Assembly: GCA_965198325.1 (NCBI GenBank)
Contig: CBDAPE010000018.1
Coordinates: forward strand, 310,001 to 374,000
Origin: CBDAPE01 sp965198325
GTDB lineage: Bacteria > Pseudomonadota > Alphaproteobacteria > UBA828 > JAPUJA01
Direction of reading: 5' to 3'
DNA: 64,000 bases
Below the pieces are notes generated by a model. It saw only the letters and a list, made by a program, of their open reading frames with translations, had not been told where the DNA came from and did not search any database. This document shows, in pieces, positions 1 to 8,681 of the stretch (within the stretch, counting starts at the first letter, position 1; every line of letters starts with the position of its first letter). A program made the position numbers and the translations under genes.

Positions 1-1
1 G

Positions 2-925
2 AGCGCGGACTCCTTGCGCGAGAAGAAGTTCTCGAACCTCGCCTTCTTCGCCGTGGACAACCGCTGCTGGGATGCCATGCCGGCGGCCGAGAATGCGGGC
101 TTTATCGCCGATCTCGACGACGCCATGGCGGCGATGGACATCCCGCTGTTCGCCGTCGGCCTCGAGCTTGGGCCCGGTTGCTTCGAGGCGACCCTGCGTG
201 CGCGGGACTGCCTGCGCGCGGCGGACGATGCCGCCTTCTTCAAAGTGTTCACCAAGGCCTTCTGCCACCAGCACGGGCTGAGCGCATCGTTCATGGCCCA
301 GATGGATGCCTCCGTCGCCGGCCTCTCGGGTCATATTCACATGTCGCTGGCCGACAAGAAGACGGGCCGGCCGGTGTTTTTCGACAAGCGCCAGCCGGAC
401 AATCTGAGCAAGACCTTGCGCCATTTCACCGGCGGGATGCTGACCCACATGCCCGATCACACCGTGCTCTCGGCCGGCACGGTTAACGCCTACCGGCGGC
501 TGGTGCCGGGAAACTGGTCGCCGCGCACGCCGACCTGGGGGATCGGCAACTATTCGGTCGCGGTGCGTGCGGTGGCGGTCAATGCGGCGCAGGCGCGCCT
601 CGAATTCCGCGTCCCCGCCGCCGATACCAACCCTCACCTCGCCATGGCCCAGATGCTGGCCACGGGCCTGTGGGGCATCGAGCACAAGACCGAGCCGCCC
701 AAGCCGGTTACGGGCAACGCCCGGGATATCGCGTTCCCGAGGCGCAAAGCCCTGCCGCGCAACCTGCTCGACGGCGCCGAGCGGCTGATGGCGTCGAAGA
801 GCGCGAAGGCCTTCTACGGCGAAGCGTTCGTGGATCAGTTCGGCCGCTCGCGGCTGAACGAATACACCGCCTGCAGCCGCGACGTGAGCCCGTTCGAGCG
901 GAGCCGTTACATGGATGTGGTCTAG
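2..925 (+). CDS. Glutamine synthetase family protein, C-terminal part
   Basis: The reading frame is open from the first bases, so the 5' end lies outside the window and about 307 residues remain. The C-terminal catalytic barrel of the glutamine synthetase fold is recognisable: SGHIHMSL matches the GSGMHVHxSL metal/glutamate strand, NAYRRLVPG matches the NSYKRLVPG ATP-binding segment, and RLEFRVPAADTNPHLA matches the RxEFRxPDxxxNPYLA region. The family ligates ammonia or an amine to glutamate using ATP. The changed glycine-rich motif suggests a non-canonical member, such as a gamma-glutamyl-amine or gamma-glutamyl-amino-acid ligase, rather than housekeeping GlnA. The substrate cannot be told from this fragment. 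Confidence 0.85.
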   Translation, partial: SADSLREKKFSNLAFFAVDNRCWDAMPAAENAGFIADLDDAMAAMDIPLFAVGLELGPGCFEATLRARDCLRAADDAAFFKVFTKAFCHQHGLSASFMAQMDASVAGLSGHIHMSLADKKTGRPVFFDKRQPDNLSKTLRHFTGGMLTHMPDHTVLSAGTVNAYRRLVPGNWSPRTPTWGIGNYSVAVRAVAVNAAQARLEFRVPAADTNPHLAMAQMLATGLWGIEHKTEPPKPVTGNARDIAFPRRKALPRNLLDGAERLMASKSAKAFYGEAFVDQFGRSRLNEYTACSRDVSPFERSRYMDVV

Positions 926-944
926 GAGATTGTGGACGGACGCG

Positions 945-970
945 CGGGCCGGGCGGCCCGGGCCCGATTC
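945..970 (+). terminator. GC-rich hairpin after the glutamine synthetase gene
   Basis: CGGGCC (945-950) and GGCCCG (955-960) form a 6 bp stem around a 4-base loop, and the following GATTCTTG is only weakly T-rich. It lies 20 bases after the stop codon of the upstream gene and before a converging small gene, so a terminator role is plausible but weak. Confidence 0.3.
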
Positions 971-982
971 TTGAGGCGGCGC

Positions 983-1198
983 CTAGCGGCCGTTGCGCAG
1001 GGTCTTCCAGCGCCCGGCCAAGGCCTCGGCGACCTGGTCCCAGCCCACGTTGCTTTGGGGCCGGCGGCCGATCATCTGGGCGTAGAGGTCGTTGGGCTCG
1101 GCGCCCCGGCGCTGCCAGTTGAGGCACTGTTCGACGGCGATGGTCTGGGCTTCGACCGCAAGCTCGAATGCGGAGAACTGGGGATTGTCGCAATGCAT
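983..1198 (-). CDS. Small hypothetical protein, 71 aa
   Basis: I chose the ATG at 1198, opening MHCDNPQFSAFELA, because GAGAGGAACGAGG sits just upstream as a ribosome binding site. A longer frame upstream has no better signal. The product is about 71 residues, mostly helical in character, with FELAVEAQTIAVEQCLNW in the middle and a basic C-terminus. No signal peptide or membrane segment is visible. It stands alone, converging with the glutamine synthetase gene. I do not recognise the family. Confidence 0.55.
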   Translation of the reverse strand: MHCDNPQFSAFELAVEAQTIAVEQCLNWQRRGAEPNDLYAQMIGRRPQSNVGWDQVAEALAGRWKTLRNGR

Positions 1199-1393
1199 GG
1201 CGCGCCTCGTTCCTCTCTGCCTGTGCCCAGCGTCGCACGGGTGCGCGTCCCAGACTGTGATGGCTGACAACGCGAGCAGAGATTCTTGCACCAGATGTCG
1301 TAAATTTCTCTTAAAGACCCACGAAATCTGGAAGGGGGACTGGAAGCCCCCTCGCCCGGGGCGGCCCGGGAGGCTGGTTCGCCCGGGCGACGC

Positions 1394-2056
1394 TCAGATG
1401 AAGTCGATCAGGTTGATCATGTAGTGAAGGAAGATCACCAGGACGAGCGAGCGCTGCCACATATAGATGCCCGCGAGCATGCCGCCGAGGACGAAGGTGT
1501 AGCCCAGCGCGCCGAGTCCGCCGCTCCAGTGCATCAGGGCGAACATCAGCGTCGATACGAGCAGCACGGCGGGCGCGCCGAGGCCCAGCCGCTCGAGATA
1601 GCGGAACGCGACCCGCCGGCACAGCAGCTCTTCGGAGACCGCGACCAGAAGCAGGCCCGCGGTCAGGTCGAAGACGTCGAGCCAGTCGAAGCCCGTGGCG
1701 GGATACTGGAAGAGCACGAAATCGGGCATCGCACCGTTGACCGGCGCGAGAATGTAAATGTCCGCCAGTTGGTGAAACCCGTAGGCGACGCCCAGGAAGG
1801 GCAGGACGAACCACCAGTCGAGGCGCCGGCCCTCGCCGGCGAGAGCGAGCCCCCGAAGCGGGGGAAGCAGCAGCAGGATCGCGAGGCCGAGGATGCGGGT
1901 CAGGTAATCCGTGAGATAGACCGGCCAGCCCGGCTCGCCCTTGACCAGCTCGATGAACAGGAAATCGTTGAACCAGTAGGGCGCAATAGCCAGCGCGACG
2001 AGCCCGCCCAGCAGAACGGAGCGCGGCGCGGCGGGTGGAAGTTCGCTCGAAGCCAT
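1394..2056 (-). CDS. CPBP family intramembrane metalloprotease
   Basis: This 220 aa integral membrane protein has about six hydrophobic segments and the family's catalytic motifs: EELLCRR (EExxxR) near residue 140, an FALMHW segment near 170, and HYMIN close to the C-terminus. CPBP (CAAX/Abi) proteins are membrane-embedded metalloproteases involved in prenyl-protein processing, bacteriocin self-immunity or signalling. Nothing nearby indicates the substrate. Length and motif order match the family, so it is probably active. The start follows the protein's first hydrophobic segment closely. A short GC-rich hairpin region follows the stop. Confidence 0.85.
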   Translation of the reverse strand: MASSELPPAAPRSVLLGGLVALAIAPYWFNDFLFIELVKGEPGWPVYLTDYLTRILGLAILLLLPPLRGLALAGEGRRLDWWFVLPFLGVAYGFHQLADIYILAPVNGAMPDFVLFQYPATGFDWLDVFDLTAGLLLVAVSEELLCRRVAFRYLERLGLGAPAVLLVSTLMFALMHWSGGLGALGYTFVLGGMLAGIYMWQRSLVLVIFLHYMINLIDFI

Positions 2057-2140
2057 GGTGCGACGATAACGCGGGCCGGGGCCGGACCCCAGAGCGAATT
2101 ATGATCGTCCGGTCTCCCTTGAAGCCGCGATTGCAGCCCG

Positions 2141-2235
2141 CCGCCTGGCCGGGGTTGGCTTGAGGCGCGGCCGGCCCCAGCAAAAACAGCCGGCACGCCC
2201 GTGTCAGCCTGCGCGACGCATGAGCGCATCGACCG
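2141..2235. repeat. Intergenic dispersed repeat, copy 1
   Basis: This stretch shares several blocks in the same order with 5271-5350: GGCCGGGGTTGGC, then GGCCGGCCCC, then CAGCCTGCGCG, then GAGCGC. Copy 1 carries a few extra bases in the middle. Both copies lie between genes, so it looks like a REP-like or small palindromic element. Confidence 0.5.
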
Positions 2236-2282
2236 TTTCAGACTGCGGGCCGCTCGGTCCGCGGCCGTGAGCGACAAATAAT

Positions 2283-3650
2283 CTAGCGCGGCGGGTTGAT
2301 CCGCCGGTAGGACAGCGCCTCGGCGACGTGGATCCTCGAGACCCCGTCGGCCTGGTCCAGGTCGGCAAGCGTGCGGGCGACCCGGAGCACCCGGTGATAG
2401 CCCCGGGCGGACAAGCCCATCTTCTCGACCGGCTCGCCGGCCTGCGCCCCGCCGCCCAGCCCGCCGTAGCGCGCACTCTGGATCGCCCGGGCCGCCGCGA
2501 CCCGGGCGGCGACGTCGGCCGAGCCTTCCGCGGGCGGCGGCAGGGTGAGGTCGGCGGCGCTCACCTCGGGCACCTCGACATGAAGGTCGATACGGTCGAA
2601 CAGGGGGCCGGAAATCTTCGCCTGGTAGTCCGCCGCGCAGCGGGGCGCCCGGTTGCATGCCCGCGCCGCATCGTCCAGATAGCCGCAGCGGCAGGGATTC
2701 ATCGCGGCGACGAGCTGAACCCGCGCGGGATATTTCAGATGGGCGTTGGCCCGCGCCACCATGATCGAGCCGCTTTCCAGCGGCTGGCGGAGGGAATCGA
2801 GCACCATGCGGGCGAACTCGGGCAGCTCGTCCAGGAACAGCACGCCGAGGTGGGCAAGCGAGACCTCGCCGGGCCGGGCCCGCTGTCCGCCGCCCACCAG
2901 TGCCGCCATGGACGCCGAATGGTGGGGGTCCCGGAACGGCCGCGCCCGGGTGAGCTTGCCGCCGGCGAGCTGGCCGGCGACGGATGCAATCATGCTGACC
3001 TCCAGGGCCTCGGACGCATCGAGCGGCGGCAGCAGGCCGGGCAGGCGCTGGGCCAGCATCGACTTGCCGGCGCCGGGCGGGCCGATCATCAGCAGGTTGT
3101 GACCGCCGGCCGCGGCCACCTCGAGCGCCCGTTTCGCGGTCTCCTGGCCCTTGAAATGGTTGATCAGCGCGATCAGGCCGGCTGGCGCGATCACCGCGAT
3201 CGCCCCCGCCCAGGCCGCTTCGCCGCCGTTGCCTTCCGGGCAGATCAGCCCTAGTCCCGCGGCATTCGCCCCGATCGCGGCGGGCAGCACGCCGGCAACC
3301 GGCACGAGCCGGCCGTCGAGCGCGAGCTCGCCCAGCGCCGCGAAGCCCGACAGCGCGTCATCGGGCACCACCCCCATGGCGACCAGCAGGCCGAGCGCGA
3401 TCGGCAGGTCGAAATGGCTGCCTTCCTTTGCGAGGTCCGCGGGCGCGAGGTTCACGGTGATCCGTTTGGGCGGGAAGGCGAGGCCCATGGCGCCGAGCGC
3501 CGCGCGCACCCGCTCCCGGCTCTCGGCCACCGCCTTGTCGGGCAGGCCGACGATGGCGAACGCCGGCAGGCCGCTCGAAATCTGGACCTGCACGTCCACG
3601 GGCAGAACTTCGATGCCCTGAAAGGCGAAGGTATTGATCCGCGCGACCAT
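2283..3650 (-). CDS. comM: YifB/ComM family magnesium chelatase-like AAA+ ATPase
   Basis: The start is the ATG at 3650 (MVARINTFAFQGIE), the usual N-terminus of this family, giving 455 aa. Domains in order are a ChlI-like N-terminal domain with AIVGLPDKAVAESRERVRAA, an AAA+ core with Walker A GPPGAGKSML near residue 205, a LFLDELPEF Walker B region and AAMNPCRCGY, and a C-terminal helical domain. ComM-type proteins are hexameric helicases that promote branch migration during natural transformation and recombination. It is monocistronic here and appears intact. Confidence 0.93.
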   Translation of the reverse strand: MVARINTFAFQGIEVLPVDVQVQISSGLPAFAIVGLPDKAVAESRERVRAALGAMGLAFPPKRITVNLAPADLAKEGSHFDLPIALGLLVAMGVVPDDALSGFAALGELALDGRLVPVAGVLPAAIGANAAGLGLICPEGNGGEAAWAGAIAVIAPAGLIALINHFKGQETAKRALEVAAAGGHNLLMIGPPGAGKSMLAQRLPGLLPPLDASEALEVSMIASVAGQLAGGKLTRARPFRDPHHSASMAALVGGGQRARPGEVSLAHLGVLFLDELPEFARMVLDSLRQPLESGSIMVARANAHLKYPARVQLVAAMNPCRCGYLDDAARACNRAPRCAADYQAKISGPLFDRIDLHVEVPEVSAADLTLPPPAEGSADVAARVAAARAIQSARYGGLGGGAQAGEPVEKMGLSARGYHRVLRVARTLADLDQADGVSRIHVAEALSYRRINPPR

Positions 3651-3719
3651 GCGCGAAGTGTAGGGGGCGAAGCCGCAAAATTCCAACGTCCGGTTGTGGC
3701 CGGACCCGGGCCCGCGGGC

Positions 3720-4049
3720 TCAGTCGACGATGAACAGCGTCGCGCCCCCTTGGGTGACCGAGCGGTGGGCCTTGGCGTCGTCGGCCACCTGATAGCTCTG
3801 CCCCGGTGTCAGCGTCACCGAGCCGCCCTCCTCGAACTCGGTTACCAGCTCGCCTTCGAGACAGAGCAGGATGTGGCCCTTGTTGCACCAGTGATCGGCG
3901 AGATAGTCCGCCGAATACTCGACCATGCGGACCCGCAGGTCGCTGAACTGGCGCGTCCGCCAATAGGCCACGCCGGTCTCGCCCGGATGTTCGGTCCGTT
4001 CGACCTCGGACCAGTCCGTCGTGCCGAACGGAATATCGGTCATTTTCAT
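3720..4049 (-). CDS. DHCW-motif-like cupin fold protein
   Basis: This 109 aa single-domain cupin starts at the ATG at 4049 behind GGAGGA. The conserved segments are TTDWSEVERTEHPGETG, RVRMVEYSADYLADHWCNKG and ILLCLEGEL, ending GATLFIVD. The DHWC segment supplies the cupin-1 histidine. The family consists of small beta-barrel proteins of unknown or sensory/enzymatic role, and no substrate can be assigned. It is divergent from the acetamidase gene, with which it shares a 157 bp upstream region. Confidence 0.8.
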   Translation of the reverse strand: MKMTDIPFGTTDWSEVERTEHPGETGVAYWRTRQFSDLRVRMVEYSADYLADHWCNKGHILLCLEGELVTEFEEGGSVTLTPGQSYQVADDAKAHRSVTQGGATLFIVD

Positions 4050-4206
4050 GGCGCGTCCTCCGCTGATCCGTCGCCCAATGATCGCCAAGTCTAGTGCGGC
4101 TTGGCCCCGGCCGCCAGTACGGGCACCACATTTTCCGTTGGTTCGGGTGCCGCGATCGGCGGATACTCGGAGACCACGGACCCAGCTTGAAACGACGGGG
4201 GGAATT

Positions 4207-5202
4207 ATGACATCGGACTGGCTCGGCTCATCGATCATGACGGCGCGGGGCGTCGCCCGCGGCGCGCCCGGCGCGACCCACGAGCTCACGGAAGAAAAGC
4301 AGGGCACCTACCACTACACCATGGGGCCCTATTCGGAGCCCGTGCTCGAGATCGAGCCCGGCGACCGGGTGATCGTCGAGACCCGCGACGCCTTCGAGGG
4401 CAAGATCACCTCGGAAGAAGACAAGCCGTCGGACGTGCTCGACATGCCCTACGTCAACCCCCAGAACGGGCCGATCCTGGTCAGGGGCGCCGAGAAAGGC
4501 GATGCGCTCGCGGTCCATATCGAGACCATGAAACCCCGGGGCGAACATCCGTCGGGCACCTGCGCCATGATCACCGAGTTCGGCGCGCTGACCGGCACCG
4601 CCTACACCGCGCTGCTCAACGACCCGCTGCCCGAAAAGGCCCGCAAAATCCCCCTCGACGAGGAGAAGGTCTACTGGAGCGACCGGGTGACCCTGGCCTA
4701 CAACCCCCATATCGGCACGCTGTCCTGCTCGCCCGAGATCGATTCCATCAACTCGCTCACGCCCGATTACCACGGCGGCAACATGGACCTGCCCGACATG
4801 GGGCCGGGAAGCGTGACCTACCTGCCGGTCAATTCCCCGGGCGCGCGGCTGTTCATCGGCGACGCCCACGCCTGCCAGGGCGACGGCGAGGTCTGCGGCA
4901 CGGCGGTCGAATACCCCTCGCTCACCACGATCCACGTCGACCTCGTCAAGGGCTGGACGATCCCCTGGCCCCGGCTCGAGCGCGAGGATTTCATCATGGC
5001 GATCGGCAGCGCCCGGCCGCTCGAGGACGCCACCCGGATCGCCTATCGCGAGCTGATCCGCTGGATGGTTGCCGATTACGGCTTCGATACCTGGGATGCC
5101 TACATGATGCTGAGCCAGTGCGGCCACGTCCGGCTCGGCAACTTCGTCGATCCGAAATACACCGTCGGCGCGGGAATCAAGAAAAAATTCCTGGCCGATT
5201 AG
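4207..5202 (+). CDS. Acetamidase/formamidase family protein
   Basis: The ATG at 4207 is preceded by GGGGGGAATT, giving 331 aa. The frame is open further upstream but lacks a signal there. The sequence follows the FmdA/AmdA fold: ETRDAFEGKI near the N-terminus, NPQNGPILVRGAEKGD in the first beta domain, HIGTLSCSPE, and GDAHACQGDGEVCGTAVE, which carries the metal/substrate region. These enzymes hydrolyse short-chain amides such as formamide or acetamide to ammonia and the acid. Several close paralogues act on other amides, so the substrate is open. It stands alone and appears intact. Confidence 0.88.
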   Translation: MTSDWLGSSIMTARGVARGAPGATHELTEEKQGTYHYTMGPYSEPVLEIEPGDRVIVETRDAFEGKITSEEDKPSDVLDMPYVNPQNGPILVRGAEKGDALAVHIETMKPRGEHPSGTCAMITEFGALTGTAYTALLNDPLPEKARKIPLDEEKVYWSDRVTLAYNPHIGTLSCSPEIDSINSLTPDYHGGNMDLPDMGPGSVTYLPVNSPGARLFIGDAHACQGDGEVCGTAVEYPSLTTIHVDLVKGWTIPWPRLEREDFIMAIGSARPLEDATRIAYRELIRWMVADYGFDTWDAYMMLSQCGHVRLGNFVDPKYTVGAGIKKKFLAD

Positions 5203-5270
5203 CCGTGCGCGCCAATACGTACTAAGCCCGCGCCGGCCGCAGACGCGGCCAATCATTATTTCTTGCGGGC

Positions 5271-5350
5271 GGCCGCAGGGCCGGGGTTGGCCAAGGGCGG
5301 CCGGCCCCGACCAAAGACTGCGGCGCCAGCCTGCGCGGCACCCGAGCGCG
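5271..5350. repeat. Intergenic dispersed repeat, copy 2
   Basis: This copy matches 2141-2235 in block order, with GGCCGGGGTTGGC at its left end and CAGCCTGCGCG towards the right. It lies between the acetamidase gene and the convergent peroxiredoxin gene. It merges into the hairpins at 5350-5397. Confidence 0.5.
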
Positions 5351-5397
5351 TTCAAAATCGCGTGGCGATTGAACGCCGGGCGCTTTGCAGAGCAAAG
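5350..5397 (-). terminator. Two tandem hairpins after the peroxiredoxin gene
   Basis: GTTCAAAATCGC pairs with GCGATTGAAC (5350-5374, one 2-base bulge), and CTTTGC pairs with GCAAAG (5383-5397, 3-base loop). They lie 17 bases after the peroxiredoxin stop codon on the minus strand. There is no long T run, so the terminator role is inferred from position. Confidence 0.4.
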
Positions 5398-5413
5398 TGA
5401 GCCGGATAAGACC

Positions 5414-6052
5414 CTACCGGTTGGGCTGGGGCGTGGTCCGGAAATAGGGGCGCTTCTCGTCCCACCCCTTCGGAAACTTCTCTTTCATGACCTCGGGATC
5501 GGTCAGCGAGGGCACGATGATGCAGCTATCGCCGTCCCGCCAGTTGACCGGTGTCGCGACCATGTAGTCGTCGGTCAGCTGAAGGGCGTCGAGAACCCGC
5601 AAGATCTCGTCGAAGTTCCGGCCCGTCGGCGCCGGATAGGTGATCATGGCGCGGATCTTCTTGTTGGGCGAGATCCAGAACACCGTACGCACGGTCAGCG
5701 TATCCAGCGCATTGGGATGGATCATGCCGTAGAGGTCCGCAACCTTGCGGTCCGGATCGGCCAGGATCGGGTAGTTGGGCCGGGTGCCCGCGATCTCCTC
5801 GACGTCGTCGGACCATTTGACGTGGTCCTCGACCGAGTCGACGCTGACCGCGATCACCTTGCAGCTGCGCTTCTCGAACTCGCCCTTGAGCCGCGCCACC
5901 TCGCCGAGCTCGGTGGTGCAGACCGGCGTGAAGTCCTTCGGGTGCGAGAACAGGACGCACCAGCTATCGCCGATATAGTCGTGGAAGCTGATATCGCCTT
6001 CGGTCGACGCTTGGGTGAAATCGGGCGCAGTGTCGCCAAGCTGAAGTGCCAT
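5414..6052 (-). CDS. 1-Cys peroxiredoxin (Prx6 type)
   Basis: This 212 aa protein has the peroxidatic cysteine in FTPVCTTELG (Cys45). The extended C-terminal arm is typical of Prx6-type enzymes, including PNYPILADPDRKVADLYGM, RTVFWISPNKKI and the TPVNWRDGDSCIIVPSLTD tail. It reduces hydrogen peroxide and organic peroxides in the cytosol, using an external thiol or glutathione system. The glutathione synthase gene lies next upstream on the same strand, which fits that role, although 165 bp separate them and co-transcription is uncertain. AAGGGGGATAG precedes the ATG. Confidence 0.93.
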   Translation of the reverse strand: MALQLGDTAPDFTQASTEGDISFHDYIGDSWCVLFSHPKDFTPVCTTELGEVARLKGEFEKRSCKVIAVSVDSVEDHVKWSDDVEEIAGTRPNYPILADPDRKVADLYGMIHPNALDTLTVRTVFWISPNKKIRAMITYPAPTGRNFDEILRVLDALQLTDDYMVATPVNWRDGDSCIIVPSLTDPEVMKEKFPKGWDEKRPYFRTTPQPNR

Positions 6053-6217
6053 GAGCTATCCCCCTTGAAATGGATGTCTGAAATTTCGGCGACCGCTTGG
6101 ATCGCGGTTCTTGCCTGATCCCGAGTATAGGCGCGCTTTACGGCGCGCGCGAGTCCGCTGCCCAAGGCGGCCGTTCAATCCTTCGTGATTTGCGCCGACC
6201 CGGCCTCGGCGCCTTGC

Positions 6218-7174
6218 TCACCCGGGCGGACCGCTGTGGTGGCGTCGCTCGATGGCGGTCCAGATGTCGGCTGCGAGCGAGACGTCGTCGAAGCGGTCGA
6301 TCTCCTGAATTCCGGTCGGCGAGGTCACGTTGATCTCGGTGATGAAGCCGCCGATCACGTCGATGCCGACGAAGATCAGGCCGCGCTCCGCGAGCGTCGA
6401 TCCGATCGCGGCGCAAATCTCGCGTTCGCGGGCCGTGAGCGTGGCCTTTTCGGGCACCGCGCCGACATGCATGTTGGCGCGCGCCTCGCCCGGCGGCGGC
6501 ACCCGGTTGATCGCACCGGCCGGCTTGCCGTCGATCAGGATGATTCGCTTGTCGCCGGCACGCACCTCGGGCATGTAGCGCTGTACGATGATCGGCTCGC
6601 GATAGAGTTCGGTGAACAACTCCAGGAGCGCGGTCAGGTTCTCGTTTCCGGGCGCAATGTGAAACACGCCCGCGCCGCCGTTGCCGAACAGCGGCTTGAC
6701 GATGATGTCCTCGTGCTCGGCGCGGAACGCCACGATCTCGGTCCGGTCGGTCGTGATCAAGGTCGGCGGCATGAGTTCGGCGAAGTGGGTAACAAACAGC
6801 TTCTCCGGCGCGTTGCGGACATGGACCGGATCGTTGACCACCAGGGTGCCGGGGTGGACATGTTCCAGCAGGTGTGTGGCCGTGATGTAGGACATGTCGA
6901 ACGGCGGATCCTGGCGCATCAGCACGACGTCGACGCCTTTCAGATCGATCATCTCCGGATCGCCCAGAGTGAAGTGATTGCCCGCCTCGCGGCGCACCGC
7001 GAGCCGTCGCGCGCGGGCCACGACCCGGCCGTCCTTGAGCGAAAGATCGCGGGGCAGGTAGTGAAACATTCCGTGGCCGCGCTTCTGGGCTTCGAGCGCC
7101 AGCGCGAAACTCGAATCGGCGTCGATGTCGATCGATTCGATCGGGTCCATCTGGATGGCGACGGCAAGGCTCAT
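6218..7174 (-). CDS. gshB: Glutathione synthase
   Basis: This 318 aa protein joins gamma-glutamylcysteine and glycine using ATP. It has the GshB N-terminal domain with MDPIESIDIDADSSFALALEA and RQDPPFDMSY. The ATP-grasp domain follows, with IVKPLFGNGGAGVFHI, RANMHVGA and FVGIDVIGGFITEINVTSPTG near the C-terminus. Length and motifs are those of bacterial GshB. It follows the SirB1/TPR gene by 9 bp and probably ends the rsmI-yraN-BON-SirB1-gshB transcript. The neighbouring peroxiredoxin is a likely consumer of glutathione. Confidence 0.95.
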   Translation of the reverse strand: MSLAVAIQMDPIESIDIDADSSFALALEAQKRGHGMFHYLPRDLSLKDGRVVARARRLAVRREAGNHFTLGDPEMIDLKGVDVVLMRQDPPFDMSYITATHLLEHVHPGTLVVNDPVHVRNAPEKLFVTHFAELMPPTLITTDRTEIVAFRAEHEDIIVKPLFGNGGAGVFHIAPGNENLTALLELFTELYREPIIVQRYMPEVRAGDKRIILIDGKPAGAINRVPPPGEARANMHVGAVPEKATLTAREREICAAIGSTLAERGLIFVGIDVIGGFITEINVTSPTGIQEIDRFDDVSLAADIWTAIERRHHSGPPG

Positions 7175-7183
7175 GGACGCTCC

Positions 7184-8014
7184 TCAGTTCAGGGAGGCGC
7201 GCAGCTCTTCGAGAAGCCGGTTGACCCGGGCGCGCTGGGGGTCGTGGGCGTCGAGATCGAGGCACCGTTCGAGGGCCGAAATACCACCCTTCACGTCGCC
7301 GATGCGCGGGCGCAAAACGCCCAGTTCGCGCCAGCAGTCCAGCAAATCGGGCGCGAACAGAACGATCCGCTCCAGGATGGTAACCGCGCGTGCGACGTCG
7401 TCGCCCTGGAGCGCCCGCGTTTTGACGTTGTTTTGCAGGCGGAGCAGGATCTGGCGGTCGGTCACGGGTTCGTAGAGCTCGGGCGTGAGTTCCGCGCCGG
7501 TGCCGGCGACATATTTCAACAACTCGCGCAGGGCCGCCGCGCCCAGGATCCGGGCGCCGTCGAAGGGATCGAGAATCGCCCGCTCGCCGCCCTCGTCGAT
7601 GCGCACCAGGAAATGGCCGGGAAAACCCAGCCCGACCATCGACCAGCCTTGCGCCCGGGCGGCGTGGATCAGCAGGATGCCGAGCGCGACGGGCAGGCCC
7701 TTGCGGCGGTCGATGACGCACATCAGATCGGCATTGTCAGGGTCGTCGTAGGTCTCGGAATCGCCGCTATAGCCGTGCTCGTCGTAGACCACGCGCCTGA
7801 GCGCCTCGATTCGCTCGGTCAGCGTCTCGGCGCTGTTTGCGTCGGCCGCGACGTCGGCGGCCAGCTGATCGAGGTGGTACCGGTAAGATTCGAGCGGTAT
7901 GGACAGCCGATCGAGGCCCGCCAGCGTCAAGGCGGCATCCGCCAGATCGAAGCGGTCGCCATCCAGCTCGCCCAGAGCGCGGAGCGCCCGTTCCAGCTCG
8001 GCGCGTCCGCTCAC
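7184..8014 (-). CDS. SirB1 family protein with transglutaminase-like and TPR regions
   Basis: This 276 aa protein carries the SirB1 core, with YDEHGYSGDSETYDDPDNAD, RRKGLPVALGILLIHAARAQGW and GFPGHFLVRI. A C-terminal tetratricopeptide-like helical region follows, at about residues 205-265. In other bacteria such proteins lie next to peptide release factor or envelope genes, and their biochemical role is unsettled. The start GTG at 8014 overlaps the stop of the upstream BON gene as GTGA, indicating translational coupling. It is intact. Confidence 0.85.
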   Translation of the reverse strand: MSGRAELERALRALGELDGDRFDLADAALTLAGLDRLSIPLESYRYHLDQLAADVAADANSAETLTERIEALRRVVYDEHGYSGDSETYDDPDNADLMCVIDRRKGLPVALGILLIHAARAQGWSMVGLGFPGHFLVRIDEGGERAILDPFDGARILGAAALRELLKYVAGTGAELTPELYEPVTDRQILLRLQNNVKTRALQGDDVARAVTILERIVLFAPDLLDCWRELGVLRPRIGDVKGGISALERCLDLDAHDPQRARVNRLLEELRASLN

Positions 8015-8655
8015 GGGCCTGCCTCGCGGCGCGGATCGTCCTTCAGGCGGACGTGGCTGATCACCTGTTTGACGCCGGCGATGGTGCGCGCCCGGTCGAT
8101 CACCCGGTCGAGCTCGGCCTGGCCCGACGCGATGCCGATGATGTAGACGATGCCGTTGACGGTTTCGACATTGTAGTTGATCGACGAGACATCGGCATCG
8201 AACAAGAGCTCGGTCGAGAGCTGCGCCGAGATCCAGGCGTCCTTGGCGGCGTCGAGGATATCGTCGTCGTTACGAACCTGAATCTCGTTGATGACCTCTT
8301 GTACGCCGGCGGCCTGCCACGCTGCTTCGAGCGCATTAATTCGGGCCTCGGTCCGCTCCACGTCCCCGGTCAACAGCACGCGCCCTTCGACGACGTCGAT
8401 CGAGACGTCCAGATAGGTCTCCTTGTCGGCGCTGAAAAGGAAGTGATTGATCGCGAGCCGAATCGTGGCATCGTCGACGGCGTCGCCCACGGAGCGCTCC
8501 TGGGCGACCACCGTACCGCCGGTTGCCGCGGCGCCGACAACGGCGCCGGCGCAGCCCGACAGCAGACCGCCCGCGAACCCCATGAGAACGACAACGCCGA
8601 GCCACCCCGGCAACCTGCGCGGCCGGACGAGACGGCGGAATAACTGAACCTGCAT
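8011..8655 (-). CDS. Lipoprotein with two BON domains, DolP/YraP-like
   Basis: The 214 aa product has a basic N-terminus, a hydrophobic segment and the lipobox LLSGCAG around residue 35, so it should be an outer- or inner-membrane lipoprotein. Two BON domains follow, at about residues 58-125 and 130-205; the second ends with a characteristic AGVKQVISHVRL. DolP-type proteins bind anionic phospholipid at the cell envelope and support outer membrane integrity. Its place beside yraN, rsmI and an lpoA-like gene reproduces the yraL-yraM-yraN-yraP neighbourhood known from enterobacteria. Confidence 0.88.
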   Translation of the reverse strand: MQVQLFRRLVRPRRLPGWLGVVVLMGFAGGLLSGCAGAVVGAAATGGTVVAQERSVGDAVDDATIRLAINHFLFSADKETYLDVSIDVVEGRVLLTGDVERTEARINALEAAWQAAGVQEVINEIQVRNDDDILDAAKDAWISAQLSTELLFDADVSSINYNVETVNGIVYIIGIASGQAELDRVIDRARTIAGVKQVISHVRLKDDPRREAGP

Positions 8656-8681
8656 ACGTTCGCTCCCTGCGTCCGCGCCGG

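Noticed and set aside
1311..2183. Long open frames antisense to the CPBP protease and to many other genes
   Set aside because: At this GC content the opposite strand and shifted frames stay open by chance; their translations are Arg/Pro/Ala-rich with no domains, so they are shadows.
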